Part shown: piece by piece, positions 33,572-40,082 of the stretch
Layout: each line of letters starts with the position of its first letter
Numbering within the stretch: position 1 is the first letter of the stretch
IMG/VR virus record: IMGVR_UViG_3300006735_000073
Location: 1-40,082 of that record
Reading direction: 5' to 3' (one strand)
From: a virus
Length of the DNA: 40,082 nt
The notes under the pieces: generated by a model
Database searches by the model: none
Seen by the model: only the letters and a program-made list of their open reading frames with translations
Told to the model about the DNA's origin: nothing
Program-made: the position numbers and the translations under genes

Positions 33572-34273
33572 TCACAATATGTCAAGGATGTCGTCATCCA
33601 CTGTTCCGTCTGCGTTGGCGAGTAGGCTGGCCTTGACTCGCTTCCAAACATCGGGACTCTCTTTGCCTAATTCAACTTTGAGGACATTGATGGTATTATT
33701 GGCGACATTGGTCGTTGGTTCGGCCCACTTCTCTTGGTAAGCACTGAGGTCTTTCAGCGTCTCTCTAACTTCCTTGTGAAGTCGTACCATGTCGCTGATA
33801 ACGCCATCATCGTGGATATTGGTTTCTAACATGTACTGAGCCAGTTTACCATTGAGTCCTTGGACATTGTTTCGCAGGATGTCAACTTCTTCGCCGACTT
33901 TGATAGCGACCACTGCCGCCGAACTCTTCTTGACAAGCGGTTGAAAGTGATGCTTCATGTGTCGGTATACCGAATCTTCACTGCATTCTAACTCATCAGC
34001 GATACTCTCACTGGTACGGTCGCCTTCAAAGTAAGCAACTTCCAATGCACTGCGATGGTCACTGGTGCAAACTGCACAGGAATGGTTCGCAGTGCTGTGG
34101 TATTCACCAACATGGTTTTTCATATGACGCTCCGCAGTATTGGTTCGCCAACCCATATCCTTGTCCATCACTTGAGGGTTAGCGATACCGTCAATGATAC
34201 TCTGTTCCAAGGCATCTCGGTCAGGATGTTGACAAAAAGGACAACTTCGCTTTGTCTGACGAACCCCTCCCAT
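33572..34273 (-). CDS. terS: Putative terminase small subunit with two Zn-finger/HTH modules
   Basis: 233 aa. ATG at 34273 lacks a Shine-Dalgarno; earlier readings to 34315 start with TTG and are weak, so the mRNA may be leaderless. Two modules repeat: C11-x2-C14 with H50-x3-H54, and C66-x2-C69 with H105-x3-H109. The second includes SESIADELECSEDSVYRHMK, a helix-turn-helix. Tandem CCHH/HTH proteins upstream of packaging genes are often small terminases, and this gene lies a few kb upstream of TerL in the same strand. Residues ~115-190 form a coiled coil. Call rests on motif and neighbourhood. Confidence 0.7.
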   Translation of the reverse strand: MGGVRQTKRSCPFCQHPDRDALEQSIIDGIANPQVMDKDMGWRTNTAERHMKNHVGEYHSTANHSCAVCTSDHRSALEVAYFEGDRTSESIADELECSEDSVYRHMKHHFQPLVKKSSAAVVAIKVGEEVDILRNNVQGLNGKLAQYMLETNIHDDGVISDMVRLHKEVRETLKDLSAYQEKWAEPTTNVANNTINVLKVELGKESPDVWKRVKASLLANADGTVDDDILDIL

Positions 34274-34294
34274 ACCATATCGCAGGAGGCTGAC

Positions 34295-34660
34295 ATGAAT
34301 AACCTTTTTGAACAAAGTGCCCTACGAACACTGATGAAACTTCCTCGTATCAAGCCCAAAATCATGGGTGTTCCTGTGTCTATAGAGACTGTGAGAAACT
34401 TGTCAAGAGCAGGAAGAGACATTGCTATGATGAGATATGTTCCTGATGATGTTAGGCAGATTCGGCTTGACATTTGTAAAGGATGCCCCAGTTGGAAAAA
34501 CTACCGCTGTACCGAATGCGGCTGTCAAATGAGGGTCAAGGTCAGCCTAACATCAAGCGAGTGCCCCCTCAAGAAATGGGGCAGGCATGTCCCGTCGTTA
34601 AATCTCGGAGATGCGGGAATAGATACCAGTGAGCATGAAAAACGCTCCAAACAGTCCTAA
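34295..34660 (+). CDS. Small zinc-ribbon protein, only plus-strand gene
   Basis: 121 aa from ATG 34295, preceded by AGGAGGCTGA; a longer upstream reading overlaps TerS coding. C61-x2-C64, C72-x2-C75-x-C77 and C90 form the CxxC...CxxCGC...CP pattern of small phage Zn-ribbon proteins that often lie near terminase genes. The N-terminus is basic and helical. It is divergent from TerS with only 21 bases between starts, and its last 63 bases overlap the 3' end of the minus-strand membrane gene. Strong Shine-Dalgarno and motif make it real; role unknown. Confidence 0.82.
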   Translation: MNNLFEQSALRTLMKLPRIKPKIMGVPVSIETVRNLSRAGRDIAMMRYVPDDVRQIRLDICKGCPSWKNYRCTECGCQMRVKVSLTSSECPLKKWGRHVPSLNLGDAGIDTSEHEKRSKQS

Positions 34661-34840
34661 CACAAGATAAGCCATGCTGTTGCTGTCCATTTTACTACTG
34701 GAAGTTAGCAACAACATAGACAGCGTGACAATAATAGTCAAGAGTTGAACCATTATCATGTCAACGATGACACTCTTTCTTGGAGCAAAAATCTCCATCG
34801 CTGTGTTGGATAAGCCCGTAAATCCGTAATCTCTCATCAT
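34598..34840 (-). CDS. Two-helix membrane protein
   Basis: 80 aa; GGTGA four bases before ATG 34840, and a second ATG follows at once. Two hydrophobic segments at about residues 24-46 and 56-74 flank a short SSSKMDSNS loop; the N-terminus (about 20 residues) is polar with APRKS next to the membrane. Its 3' end overlaps the plus-strand Zn-ribbon gene tail to tail. It is the last gene of the membrane/GTPase operon. Size and topology suggest a membrane anchor, or a holin-like protein, but no family is recognised. Confidence 0.8.
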   Translation of the reverse strand: MMRDYGFTGLSNTAMEIFAPRKSVIVDMIMVQLLTIIVTLSMLLLTSSSKMDSNSMAYLVLGLFGAFFMLTGIYSRISEI

Positions 34841-34844
34841 GTTA

Positions 34845-35483
34845 TCACCGTGTCCCCATCATTCTGCCCATAAAACTACCAGCGGCAGAGCCCGCTTTGT
34901 CCATGAATCCGTCATTTGCCAAAGCCGCGTTCAAAGCCCCTCCCATCATGGACTGCTGTGCAAATGCCGCAATCTGCTGTTGTTGCATTTCTGCCTGTTG
35001 AATACTTTGTTGACTGGCCATTTGCAGTGAACTAAATTGATTTTTGACATTCTCGGCACTCATGGTTTGAAGATTGTCAGGAAGTGAAGTGACATCCATT
35101 TTCATTTTACCTTCCTTTTCGTCAATGATGAACTCAGCGTTTTTGAGAACTTCCAACACTGAAAAACTCACGAGGTCGTTGAACATCTGCAAGAAAGTTG
35201 CCATCTGTGCTCCAACGACAAAACGGTCAATGGGTGCAAGTGTACGCATCATGGCCAGTTGAATCTCCATTTCGCTGGGAGGTGCCATTGGTTGTTGCAT
35301 CATACCTTGTTGCATACCTGCTCCTCCCATCATGCCGCCCATAAACGCGTTGTTTTGGGCTTGTTGCATCATGCCATTTTGCTGTGCAAATGGGTTCATT
35401 TGAGAGTTCATAGGAGGAGCGTTAGATTGCGCTCCAAGGTTAAGTGCACCGTTTTGTTGTTGTCCATTGTTGCCAAATAACAT
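34845..35483 (-). CDS. Gln/Met-rich protein in the GTPase operon
   Basis: 212 aa; ATG after GAGGTGA, its stop TGA lies within the next Shine-Dalgarno. Residues ~1-70 are Gln/Asn/Met/Gly-rich and probably disordered. Residues ~75-145 look folded (MRTLAPIDRFVVGAQMATFL, then NDLVSFSVLEVLKNAEFIID), followed by a Gln-rich helix (ASQQSIQQAEMQQQQIAAFA) and a Gly/Met-rich end with GSAAGSFMGRMMG. There are no transmembrane segments. Unrecognised; operon with GTPase and membrane proteins is the only clue. Confidence 0.82.
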   Translation of the reverse strand: MLFGNNGQQQNGALNLGAQSNAPPMNSQMNPFAQQNGMMQQAQNNAFMGGMMGGAGMQQGMMQQPMAPPSEMEIQLAMMRTLAPIDRFVVGAQMATFLQMFNDLVSFSVLEVLKNAEFIIDEKEGKMKMDVTSLPDNLQTMSAENVKNQFSSLQMASQQSIQQAEMQQQQIAAFAQQSMMGGALNAALANDGFMDKAGSAAGSFMGRMMGTR

Positions 35484-35492
35484 TTTCTCACC

Positions 35493-36494
35493 TCACTGTG
35501 TAAATAGCCCTTGCTCTGTTTGTGGGAGGGCACCTTGATTCATAACACCATTGGTCACCTCTTGGGGTAAATTTTGAGCCACGCTGGGTGGCGGGTGTTG
35601 CATAATACCGAGATTACCGATAGCATCGGAAAGAGTCGGCGTCATGTTGGTCATTTCCTGTTGAAACAATCTTAGGTCAAAGACAATCATAGTCACATCG
35701 TTGATGCCGGTTTCCGGGTTTTTGTAGTGAAGGAGGTTAATACCGTTGTAAGCCTTGGAGTCTTTTTCCAACTGCATAAAGAACGGCTCATACTTCTTGA
35801 GGAGTTCAGGAGTATTGTCTTTCTTTCGGACTATGGATATTGGCACTGCTACTGTAGAAACCCCTTTCTTAACCATTTCTCGCATACCTGTTTTGGTCTT
35901 GTTGTGGTCTTTGTCAGCCTCGGATTCCCACTTGCACAACAAATGATACAAGTGAAGATGTTCAGGGCAGTAGGTACCCTTCATTTTGCGACCGTTCGTA
36001 ACTTGTTCCCGTGCCACAAACGGCTCCGGCGTACCTGTTACTGGATTTTGCCAATACATTTCCCACAAACTCTTACCGCTTTCCTCATCGGTAATTTTAG
36101 CGTACAAGTTGTCGTACTTGATGAGTTCTTCGCAGTCGCACCCGTCAATGACGCATAGGTTGCTTTGACGATTGTAGCGATATTTCCGTCCCCAAACCCA
36201 GCGGAGAGGGTTAAACAAACTTCGCTTTGTAGGAGTTAGCAACTTACGAGCCTGCTTGATGTCCTGTTTGCGAGCCTTTCTTGGGTCAGGATGACGACTT
36301 GGGTAGAAGTTCACTTTAGGTACCTCAATGTTCTGCTTGGCTATTTCTTGCATACCTTGCTGTGCGGCTTGCATTTCCATCAACTGTTCATGACTTGCGT
36401 TCCCTTGCTGGCCCAAGGCCACCAAATGAGACTGACTCATGTTTGCCAAATTGGCGTCACTCTGCGGTACTCCATATCCTCGTAATCTCATCAT
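35493..36494 (-). CDS. Basic protein with Cys/His cluster in the GTPase operon
   Basis: 333 aa from ATG 36494, five bases after AGGTGA; an earlier GTG overlaps the Shine-Dalgarno. The first ~60 residues are Gln-rich. A basic region (RKARKQDIKQARKLLTPTKR) leads to CVIDGCDCEEL and, about 70 residues later, YCPEHLHLYHLLC; these Cys/His residues could form a Zn site. The C-terminal part (about 200-270) has mixed alpha/beta pattern with VSTVAVPISIVRKKDNTPEL and DVTMIVFDLRLFQQEM, then a Pro/Gln tail. No family recognised. It is coupled directly after the GTPase gene. Confidence 0.82.
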   Translation of the reverse strand: MMRLRGYGVPQSDANLANMSQSHLVALGQQGNASHEQLMEMQAAQQGMQEIAKQNIEVPKVNFYPSRHPDPRKARKQDIKQARKLLTPTKRSLFNPLRWVWGRKYRYNRQSNLCVIDGCDCEELIKYDNLYAKITDEESGKSLWEMYWQNPVTGTPEPFVAREQVTNGRKMKGTYCPEHLHLYHLLCKWESEADKDHNKTKTGMREMVKKGVSTVAVPISIVRKKDNTPELLKKYEPFFMQLEKDSKAYNGINLLHYKNPETGINDVTMIVFDLRLFQQEMTNMTPTLSDAIGNLGIMQHPPPSVAQNLPQEVTNGVMNQGALPQTEQGLFTQ

Positions 36495-36504
36495 TTTCTT
36501 CACC

Positions 36505-37221
36505 TTAACTTAACAAATCCAACATTGTATTTTCTACATTCCAACCAATTTTCGTAGCCATCATTCCCCTCTTCGTAGGAACACCCGCTTTTTGGAGGCG
36601 TACGAGGTCTTCTCGGAACGGGTCAAACATTCTGTGTTCACCAAGGCGTTGCTGTTGCCACAGTATGTTTGCTTGCTCATCCCACCATTCATCCGCTTTG
36701 TTTGCCACCAACATAACCATTTTCGGAACATATCTCTTACCTTTCCAGCGACTTTTCAAATTACGATAGCGATACTGCCTATGAACGATTGCATCTACAA
36801 GAAATTTAAATCCTCCTACGGCTTGCACAGCAGGGTCTCCTCCTTGTGTACAGCGATGGTCAAACAAAAATATGATGGCCTCTACTTGTCTCGCTACCAT
36901 GTCGTCCGTCCAAAGATTCCAAAAGCGTTCTTCTCCAGCAATGTCAGAGGAATATACCACACGCTTGTCGCCTTTCCAAGAAACACGCTTCCGAGTCGCA
37001 CCGGGAAGTAAAAAGCGATTGAAACCGGGTACTTTGAAGTGCTTGGTACGCTCGTCAAGTGGAATGTCCTCCATCTCTCCGGGCGTTGTCATGTAGCGGT
37101 CAAGCGTAGTTTTACCAACCATTGTCGGACCGTATACGCCTACTCGCCTTGGTTTCCAGTAGTGGTACAACTCTTTGGCGAACACCACGCCGCCAACAAG
37201 TGCGCTACCTCCCAGTGACAT
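36505..37221 (-). CDS. Ras-superfamily small GTPase
   Basis: 238 aa from ATG 37221 (TGATG overlap, GGGGAGAG upstream); a longer TTG reading is rejected. The G motifs are present in order: G1 GPTMVGKT at 31-38, G3 DIAGEERFWNLW at 93-104, G4 NKAD at 174-177, and a G5-like ATKIG at 222-226. The G3 pattern is like DTAGQERF of Ras/Arf/Rab, but the catalytic Gln is Glu. Residues 1-22 (MSLGGSALVGGVVFAKELYH) form a hydrophobic/amphipathic lead that could sit on a membrane. The neighbours upstream are small membrane proteins. Such GTPases act in vesicle and membrane dynamics; a virus-encoded one in an archaeal virus is unexpected. Confidence 0.88.
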   Translation of the reverse strand: MSLGGSALVGGVVFAKELYHYWKPRRVGVYGPTMVGKTTLDRYMTTPGEMEDIPLDERTKHFKVPGFNRFLLPGATRKRVSWKGDKRVVYSSDIAGEERFWNLWTDDMVARQVEAIIFLFDHRCTQGGDPAVQAVGGFKFLVDAIVHRQYRYRNLKSRWKGKRYVPKMVMLVANKADEWWDEQANILWQQQRLGEHRMFDPFREDLVRLQKAGVPTKRGMMATKIGWNVENTMLDLLS

Positions 37222-37478
37222 CAGTCTCTCCCCGAAAAAATAGCGTTTGACCAACTCTGCAACTTACCTTTGAGCCAATCACCTGAAGATTCCCACAGAT
37301 TCCAATCAGTGTAAAATTCAAAAGCACTGACAACAAATGCAGTTGTCGTTGAAAATATCACCACTTTCAACCAACCCCAGCCGCGTTCGTAAGCAACATC
37401 CACCGTGTTGGCGATGTGCATGCTACGAAGGGTTTCCTCCACAGCGTCGTCGCTGGGGGTCTTGAAAATGCGACCCAT
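37221..37478 (-). CDS. Single-span membrane protein
   Basis: 85 aa; ATG 37478 after GTGATGCCAC. One hydrophobic segment at about residues 36-56 (WLKVVIFSTTTAFVVSAFEF) separates an acidic N-terminal part (DDAVEETLRSMHIANTVDVA) from a Trp-rich C-terminal part (TDWNLWESSGDWLKGKLQSW), which may lie on the membrane surface. It precedes and overlaps the GTPase gene by one base, so both are made together. It could recruit the GTPase to a membrane; inference from neighbourhood. No family recognised. Confidence 0.82.
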   Translation of the reverse strand: MGRIFKTPSDDAVEETLRSMHIANTVDVAYERGWGWLKVVIFSTTTAFVVSAFEFYTDWNLWESSGDWLKGKLQSWSNAIFSGRD

Positions 37479-37484
37479 GTGGCA

Positions 37485-38075
37485 TCACTTGTCCTTTTTC
37501 TTGAATGTCCCGTCAGCGTTTCGCTGAGGTTCCTTGCCATCGTCAAAGTCAAATCCGAGAGAAAGAGGTGCAGAGGTCTTAGCAGGTACGAAGTCAACAG
37601 TACCGGTACCAGCACCCTTCATGCGTTGCTCAATCCAAGGTGGTGTTTTACCGGGGTTATGTTCCATCCAGTTAAGTTCGGACTCCAATTGTGCCTCTTG
37701 CATGCGGATTTCCATGTCTTGTCGGCGTCGGTCAAATGACATTTCCATGCTACGGTAGCGTGTACGGCGTTGCTTTTCCTGAGAAGCAATCCTTGCCCGT
37801 TCGTCCATACCTTGCTGGAAGAACATTTTGAACAAGTAGTAGGCTACACCTTGTACTGCAAATGCGGCCATAGCGTAAGTGATTCCGTTGACTGTCGGGT
37901 CATCCAATTTAAGCCAGTAACCTGCATCAAAAACAGCAATGGCTATCCCTATTGACACGGCTTGGGTGAGAATCAAACCCATCAATCTTATCTCTGCTTG
38001 GTCAGCGTCTCTCATTGGCTCTCTACCGCTCTGCACAACAATCCCTCTCGGTGTTCGCACCACTGTTGTACTCAT
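37485..38075 (-). CDS. Two-span membrane protein with coiled coil
   Basis: 196 aa. ATG 38075 after GTGATACC. Hydrophobic segments at about 31-52 (LMGLILTQAVSIGIAIAVFD) and 63-86 (VNGITYAMAAFAVQGVAYYL) flank a short loop, then a charged helical arm (~87-145, for example SMEMSFDRRRQDMEIRMQEA) likely coiled coil, and a Lys-rich end. The basic arm is probably cytoplasmic. It is the first gene after the terminator-like gap at 38076-38153 and thus may head the GTPase/membrane operon. No family recognised. Confidence 0.83.
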   Translation of the reverse strand: MSTTVVRTPRGIVVQSGREPMRDADQAEIRLMGLILTQAVSIGIAIAVFDAGYWLKLDDPTVNGITYAMAAFAVQGVAYYLFKMFFQQGMDERARIASQEKQRRTRYRSMEMSFDRRRQDMEIRMQEAQLESELNWMEHNPGKTPPWIEQRMKGAGTGTVDFVPAKTSAPLSLGFDFDDGKEPQRNADGTFKKKDK

Positions 38076-38153
38076 AAAGGTATCACAAAAATATGAAAGG
38101 AGGGCCGAAGAGGGAGAGAGTGCCCCTCCGACCCGGTCACTGCGAAGCAGTCA
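38076..38153 (-). terminator. Intergenic gap with two hairpins and a T-rich end
   Basis: On the minus strand after the TGA at 38154: a perfect ACTGC-TTC-GCAGT hairpin (38139-38151), then GGAGGGGC (38122-38129) that pairs with GCCCTCC (38099-38105, one bulge), then TTTCATATTTTTG. This is the longest gap in the window. A stem followed by a T-rich run is terminator-like, and the T-rich stretch just before the 38075 gene could also hold a promoter. Function is inferred. Confidence 0.45.
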
Positions 38154-39353
38154 TCACTCTTCTTTCTTTTCAGAGTCAAGTTTTTCCCGCTTGCCGTCCT
38201 TTGAGGGACCGGGGCCTGCTTTAGAGCCGATAACAATGACCATACCGTGGGCTGGTTTCTTGCTTTTTTTGTCATCTGCCTTTTTCTTGTCATCGCACTT
38301 ACAGTTTTTACCACATTTAGGGCACTCTGCTTTATTCATACTACAGTGCATTTTACCGATGCAGTCTTCTTTATCGCACTCGGAGCACTTTGCTTTGTAC
38401 ATCATTTCTTCTACTTGCTTTCTGATTTCTTCACCTGTGTTATTCACAAACATATTCTCACCTTTCGTTGTTCCAAATCCACCGAACTCTTGCTGTGCTT
38501 CAAAGCCAGTGGCCCTTGGGTCGCTACGATAAGCGTCCGGGTTCCATATCTGACGGTCAGCAACAGTGTTGCCCTGTACATTGGAAATATCATTGATGCC
38601 GAGTCCTCCTGACCCGAATCCTTGGGTTTGGCCTTGCATACCAAAGCCGCTATCTTGGTCGTTGTCTTGTCCAAGTAGTGATTGTGCGCCGTAAGCACCC
38701 ATGAGCGTAGCGGCAACGGGGCCTAACTGCTCTTCTGCTTGTCCGAGTGCTTGGAAACCACGACCAAGTGTACGGTTGAATCTGCTGTCGCCAACTCTCC
38801 GTAGACCTGTGGCACCTGCATCAAAGCCTCGCCCCGCTGATTGTCGCGCCGCACCAAAAGGCGTCATGGTGGAATCAATGTAGCCTTCGGGCGTCACCTT
38901 ACTACGCAAACCGGGGTACAGCATGTCCTGCTGACGAGCAACGGCCTCTGCGGTATCGCTACCAACTCGGCTGGCCGCTCTCGCTCTGTTCGCTTGCCGA
39001 CCTGCTCTGACTGCCTGTGCTCCTCTCCCTGCCCCACTGACATAAGCCAAAGGATTCAAACCCTGTAATGCACCAGTAGCGAATCCAAGTGCCCGTTGAC
39101 CGCCTGTAGCATCTTCAATTTCTTTTTCTGCAAGTAGACCACCTGTAAAAGGGTCTTGGAAAGTAGCACCGCCATGAAAGCCGGGGTCAAGTTTTCCTGT
39201 CTCGGGATTGAAAACCCTACCCCCTGCGCCTGTGAATCCACCCAATAAACCGAAAGCGGCGGGAACGGCCAAAGGTAAAATCTTCTCAACCTTGTCAGGG
39301 TCACCTTTCACGACCGACCAAGCGTGGTCAATCGGTAAAGAAGACTCCGACAT
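38154..39353 (-). CDS. Gly/Ala-rich protein with AWS motif and eight-Cys tail
   Basis: 399 aa from ATG 39353; an earlier TTG reading lacks a Shine-Dalgarno, though this ATG also has none. The N-terminus has LPIDHAWSVVKGDPDKVEKI, matching the Trp peptide of other virion proteins. Residues ~30-290 are Gly/Ala/Arg-rich, with GGFTGAGGRVFNPETGKLDP and ARGxxRAASRV-like helices. C323 to C353 hold eight cysteines (C323, 326, 331, 337, 344, 347, 351, 353), enough for two Zn ions, before a Lys/Asp-rich end and the hydrophobic MVIVIGS. No family recognised. Overlaps the preceding gene by 26 bases. Confidence 0.78.
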   Translation of the reverse strand: MSESSLPIDHAWSVVKGDPDKVEKILPLAVPAAFGLLGGFTGAGGRVFNPETGKLDPGFHGGATFQDPFTGGLLAEKEIEDATGGQRALGFATGALQGLNPLAYVSGAGRGAQAVRAGRQANRARAASRVGSDTAEAVARQQDMLYPGLRSKVTPEGYIDSTMTPFGAARQSAGRGFDAGATGLRRVGDSRFNRTLGRGFQALGQAEEQLGPVAATLMGAYGAQSLLGQDNDQDSGFGMQGQTQGFGSGGLGINDISNVQGNTVADRQIWNPDAYRSDPRATGFEAQQEFGGFGTTKGENMFVNNTGEEIRKQVEEMMYKAKCSECDKEDCIGKMHCSMNKAECPKCGKNCKCDDKKKADDKKSKKPAHGMVIVIGSKAGPGPSKDGKREKLDSEKKEE

Positions 39354-39531
39354 GTATGCTGGCAGGCCTTTTATCGTGATAAGCCTGTTGGAGATACGAA
39401 TAATGCTCAGAAGCCTCAATCAGCAGACACAGAGCCTCGTCGCTACCGTCCTGCAACTCTTGGATTTTCTGCAAATTCCACTTGCTGACCTTTAGAATCT
39501 CAACAAACAGGTCGTCCCAAATGCGTTGCAA
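39328..39531 (-). CDS. Small hypothetical protein with TTG start
   Basis: 67 aa; GAGGAG six bases before the TTG at 39531 decides the start, and no ATG lies nearby. The product is helical (IWDDLFVEILKVSKWNLQKI, then DEALCLLIEASEHYSYLQQA) with a short extended end. It overlaps the next gene by 26 bases and starts 12 bases after the DUF5872-like gene's stop. No family recognised. Confidence 0.6.
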   Translation of the reverse strand: MQRIWDDLFVEILKVSKWNLQKIQELQDGSDEALCLLIEASEHYSYLQQAYHDKRPASIHVGVFFTD

Positions 39532-39542
39532 GTCGTTCTCCT

Positions 39543-40082
39543 CTATCTGACCAGCACGACATCCGACTTAAGTGTGCCTCGCTCTTTAAAGTGGCGGGCT
39601 CTATTGGCGTGAGGGTCTTCGGCTACCAGCGTGTGGTCCTTCGTGTGGCTCATGTCAGGTCCACCCTTGCCGTCAATGCCACGGTGTCGGCGCTCTCGTC
39701 GGAGTTCACTGCGATACTTGACACGCTCCGGTGTAGACTCGTACTTCTTGTCGTACTCCAACTTGTGCCGCTTGGCTTCGGGGCTGATAGGGTTCTTGAG
39801 GACAAGAACCGATTTGACAATTGTCGGCTTCCCACCAACACCCTGCTTCTTGCTACGCTTACGCTTAGTCGCCGCACGCTTCTGCCCTTCGCTCATGGAG
39901 CCACTGGTCTTAGGAGTCTTGCTGGACACCTTAACTGATGGGCGACACTTGGGGTAGCCTTTGCTACCTTTCTTGGCCTTGCTCCTTCCGCACGGCGGGT
40001 GCTTACCGTCCTTGTCCTTGCGTGATACATCCACCCACTTCTCCTTGAACCAACGATTCAAGTCCTTAACGACGAGTGTATC
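39543..40082 (-). CDS. DUF5872-like basic protein (5' end may be cut by window)
   Basis: The frame is open to the window edge; a TTG at 40061 is possible but lacks a Shine-Dalgarno, so the true start is probably outside. Residues from WFKEKWVDVSRK through PPCGRSKAKKG, YPKCRPS, and the SEGQKRAATKRKRS stretch match my memory of the DUF5872 family found in marine phages and archaeal viruses. The C-terminal half (YDKKYESTPERVKYRSELRR, then DMSHTKDHTLVAEDPHANRA) recurs with it in marine virus proteins and looks DNA-binding or HNH-like. Highly basic; the function of the family is not established. Confidence 0.75.
   Translation of the reverse strand, partial: DTLVVKDLNRWFKEKWVDVSRKDKDGKHPPCGRSKAKKGSKGYPKCRPSVKVSSKTPKTSGSMSEGQKRAATKRKRSKKQGVGGKPTIVKSVLVLKNPISPEAKRHKLEYDKKYESTPERVKYRSELRRERRHRGIDGKGGPDMSHTKDHTLVAEDPHANRARHFKERGTLKSDVVLVR

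Noticed and set aside
34274-34315. TerS extension to a TTG at 34315
   Set aside because: No Shine-Dalgarno, and it would overlap the start of the well-supported plus-strand gene.
1-40082. tRNA genes, attachment sites, integrase or transposase
   Set aside because: None seen on either strand; no cloverleaf-like arms, no tyrosine or serine recombinase motifs, no terminal inverted repeats.

Overview
The window is about 40 kb of the virion-morphogenesis half of a tailed double-stranded DNA virus genome (Caudoviricetes-type, HK97-like capsid). The best host guess is an uncultured, probably marine euryarchaeon; this resembles the 'magrovirus' type attributed to Marine Group II/Poseidoniales. That attribution is inference. 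It rests on the almost universal GAGGTGA-type Shine-Dalgarno (complement of the archaeal 16S 3' end), an AT-rich archaeal-looking TATA element placed for leaderless initiation, a Ras-like GTPase, a LAGLIDADG domain and many Zn-binding modules in structural proteins. No replication, lysis, integrase, tRNA or rRNA gene is visible.

The coding is extremely dense. Thirty-nine genes lie on the minus strand and one on the plus strand, and no gap exceeds about 80 bases. Most neighbours overlap (ATGA, TGATG, TAATG, GTGA), or the stop of one gene is built into the Shine-Dalgarno of the next, so the minus strand reads as long translationally coupled operons. Several genes start with GTG or TTG, as judged by the Shine-Dalgarno.

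Layout in transcription order (high to low coordinates): (1) 40082-38154, a DUF5872-like gene cut by the window edge, a 67-aa gene and a Gly/Ala-rich protein with an eight-Cys tail. (2) 38075-34598, a module of small membrane proteins around a Ras-superfamily GTPase. (3) One plus-strand Zn-ribbon gene (34295-34660). (4) 34273-24228, the packaging and portal block: putative TerS with tandem Zn-finger/HTH modules, three large low-complexity proteins, TerL, a protein with a C-terminal LAGLIDADG domain, a portal with two Zn-knuckle insertions, and a small protein. (5) 24218-17742, two small proteins and an 1895-aa protein with a DNA-ligase-like but apparently catalytically dead C-terminal region. 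(6) 17710-15164, HK97-type prohead protease fused to scaffold (with an internal start that could give scaffold alone) and the major capsid protein. (7) 15127-10796, small head proteins, two paralogous short proteins from a local duplication, head-tail adaptor and tail completion protein. (8) 10799-1, putative tail tube, tail chaperones with a probable -1 frameshift, an unusually short tape-measure-like protein, two paralogous tail-tip proteins (one with a LamG-type lectin insertion) and a tail protein of at least 987 aa that runs off the window.

The most unusual parts are the GTPase/membrane module, the recurrent AWSxxxK peptide motif in unrelated virion proteins, the pseudo-ligase region, the LAGLIDADG fusion and the Zn-knuckle portal.
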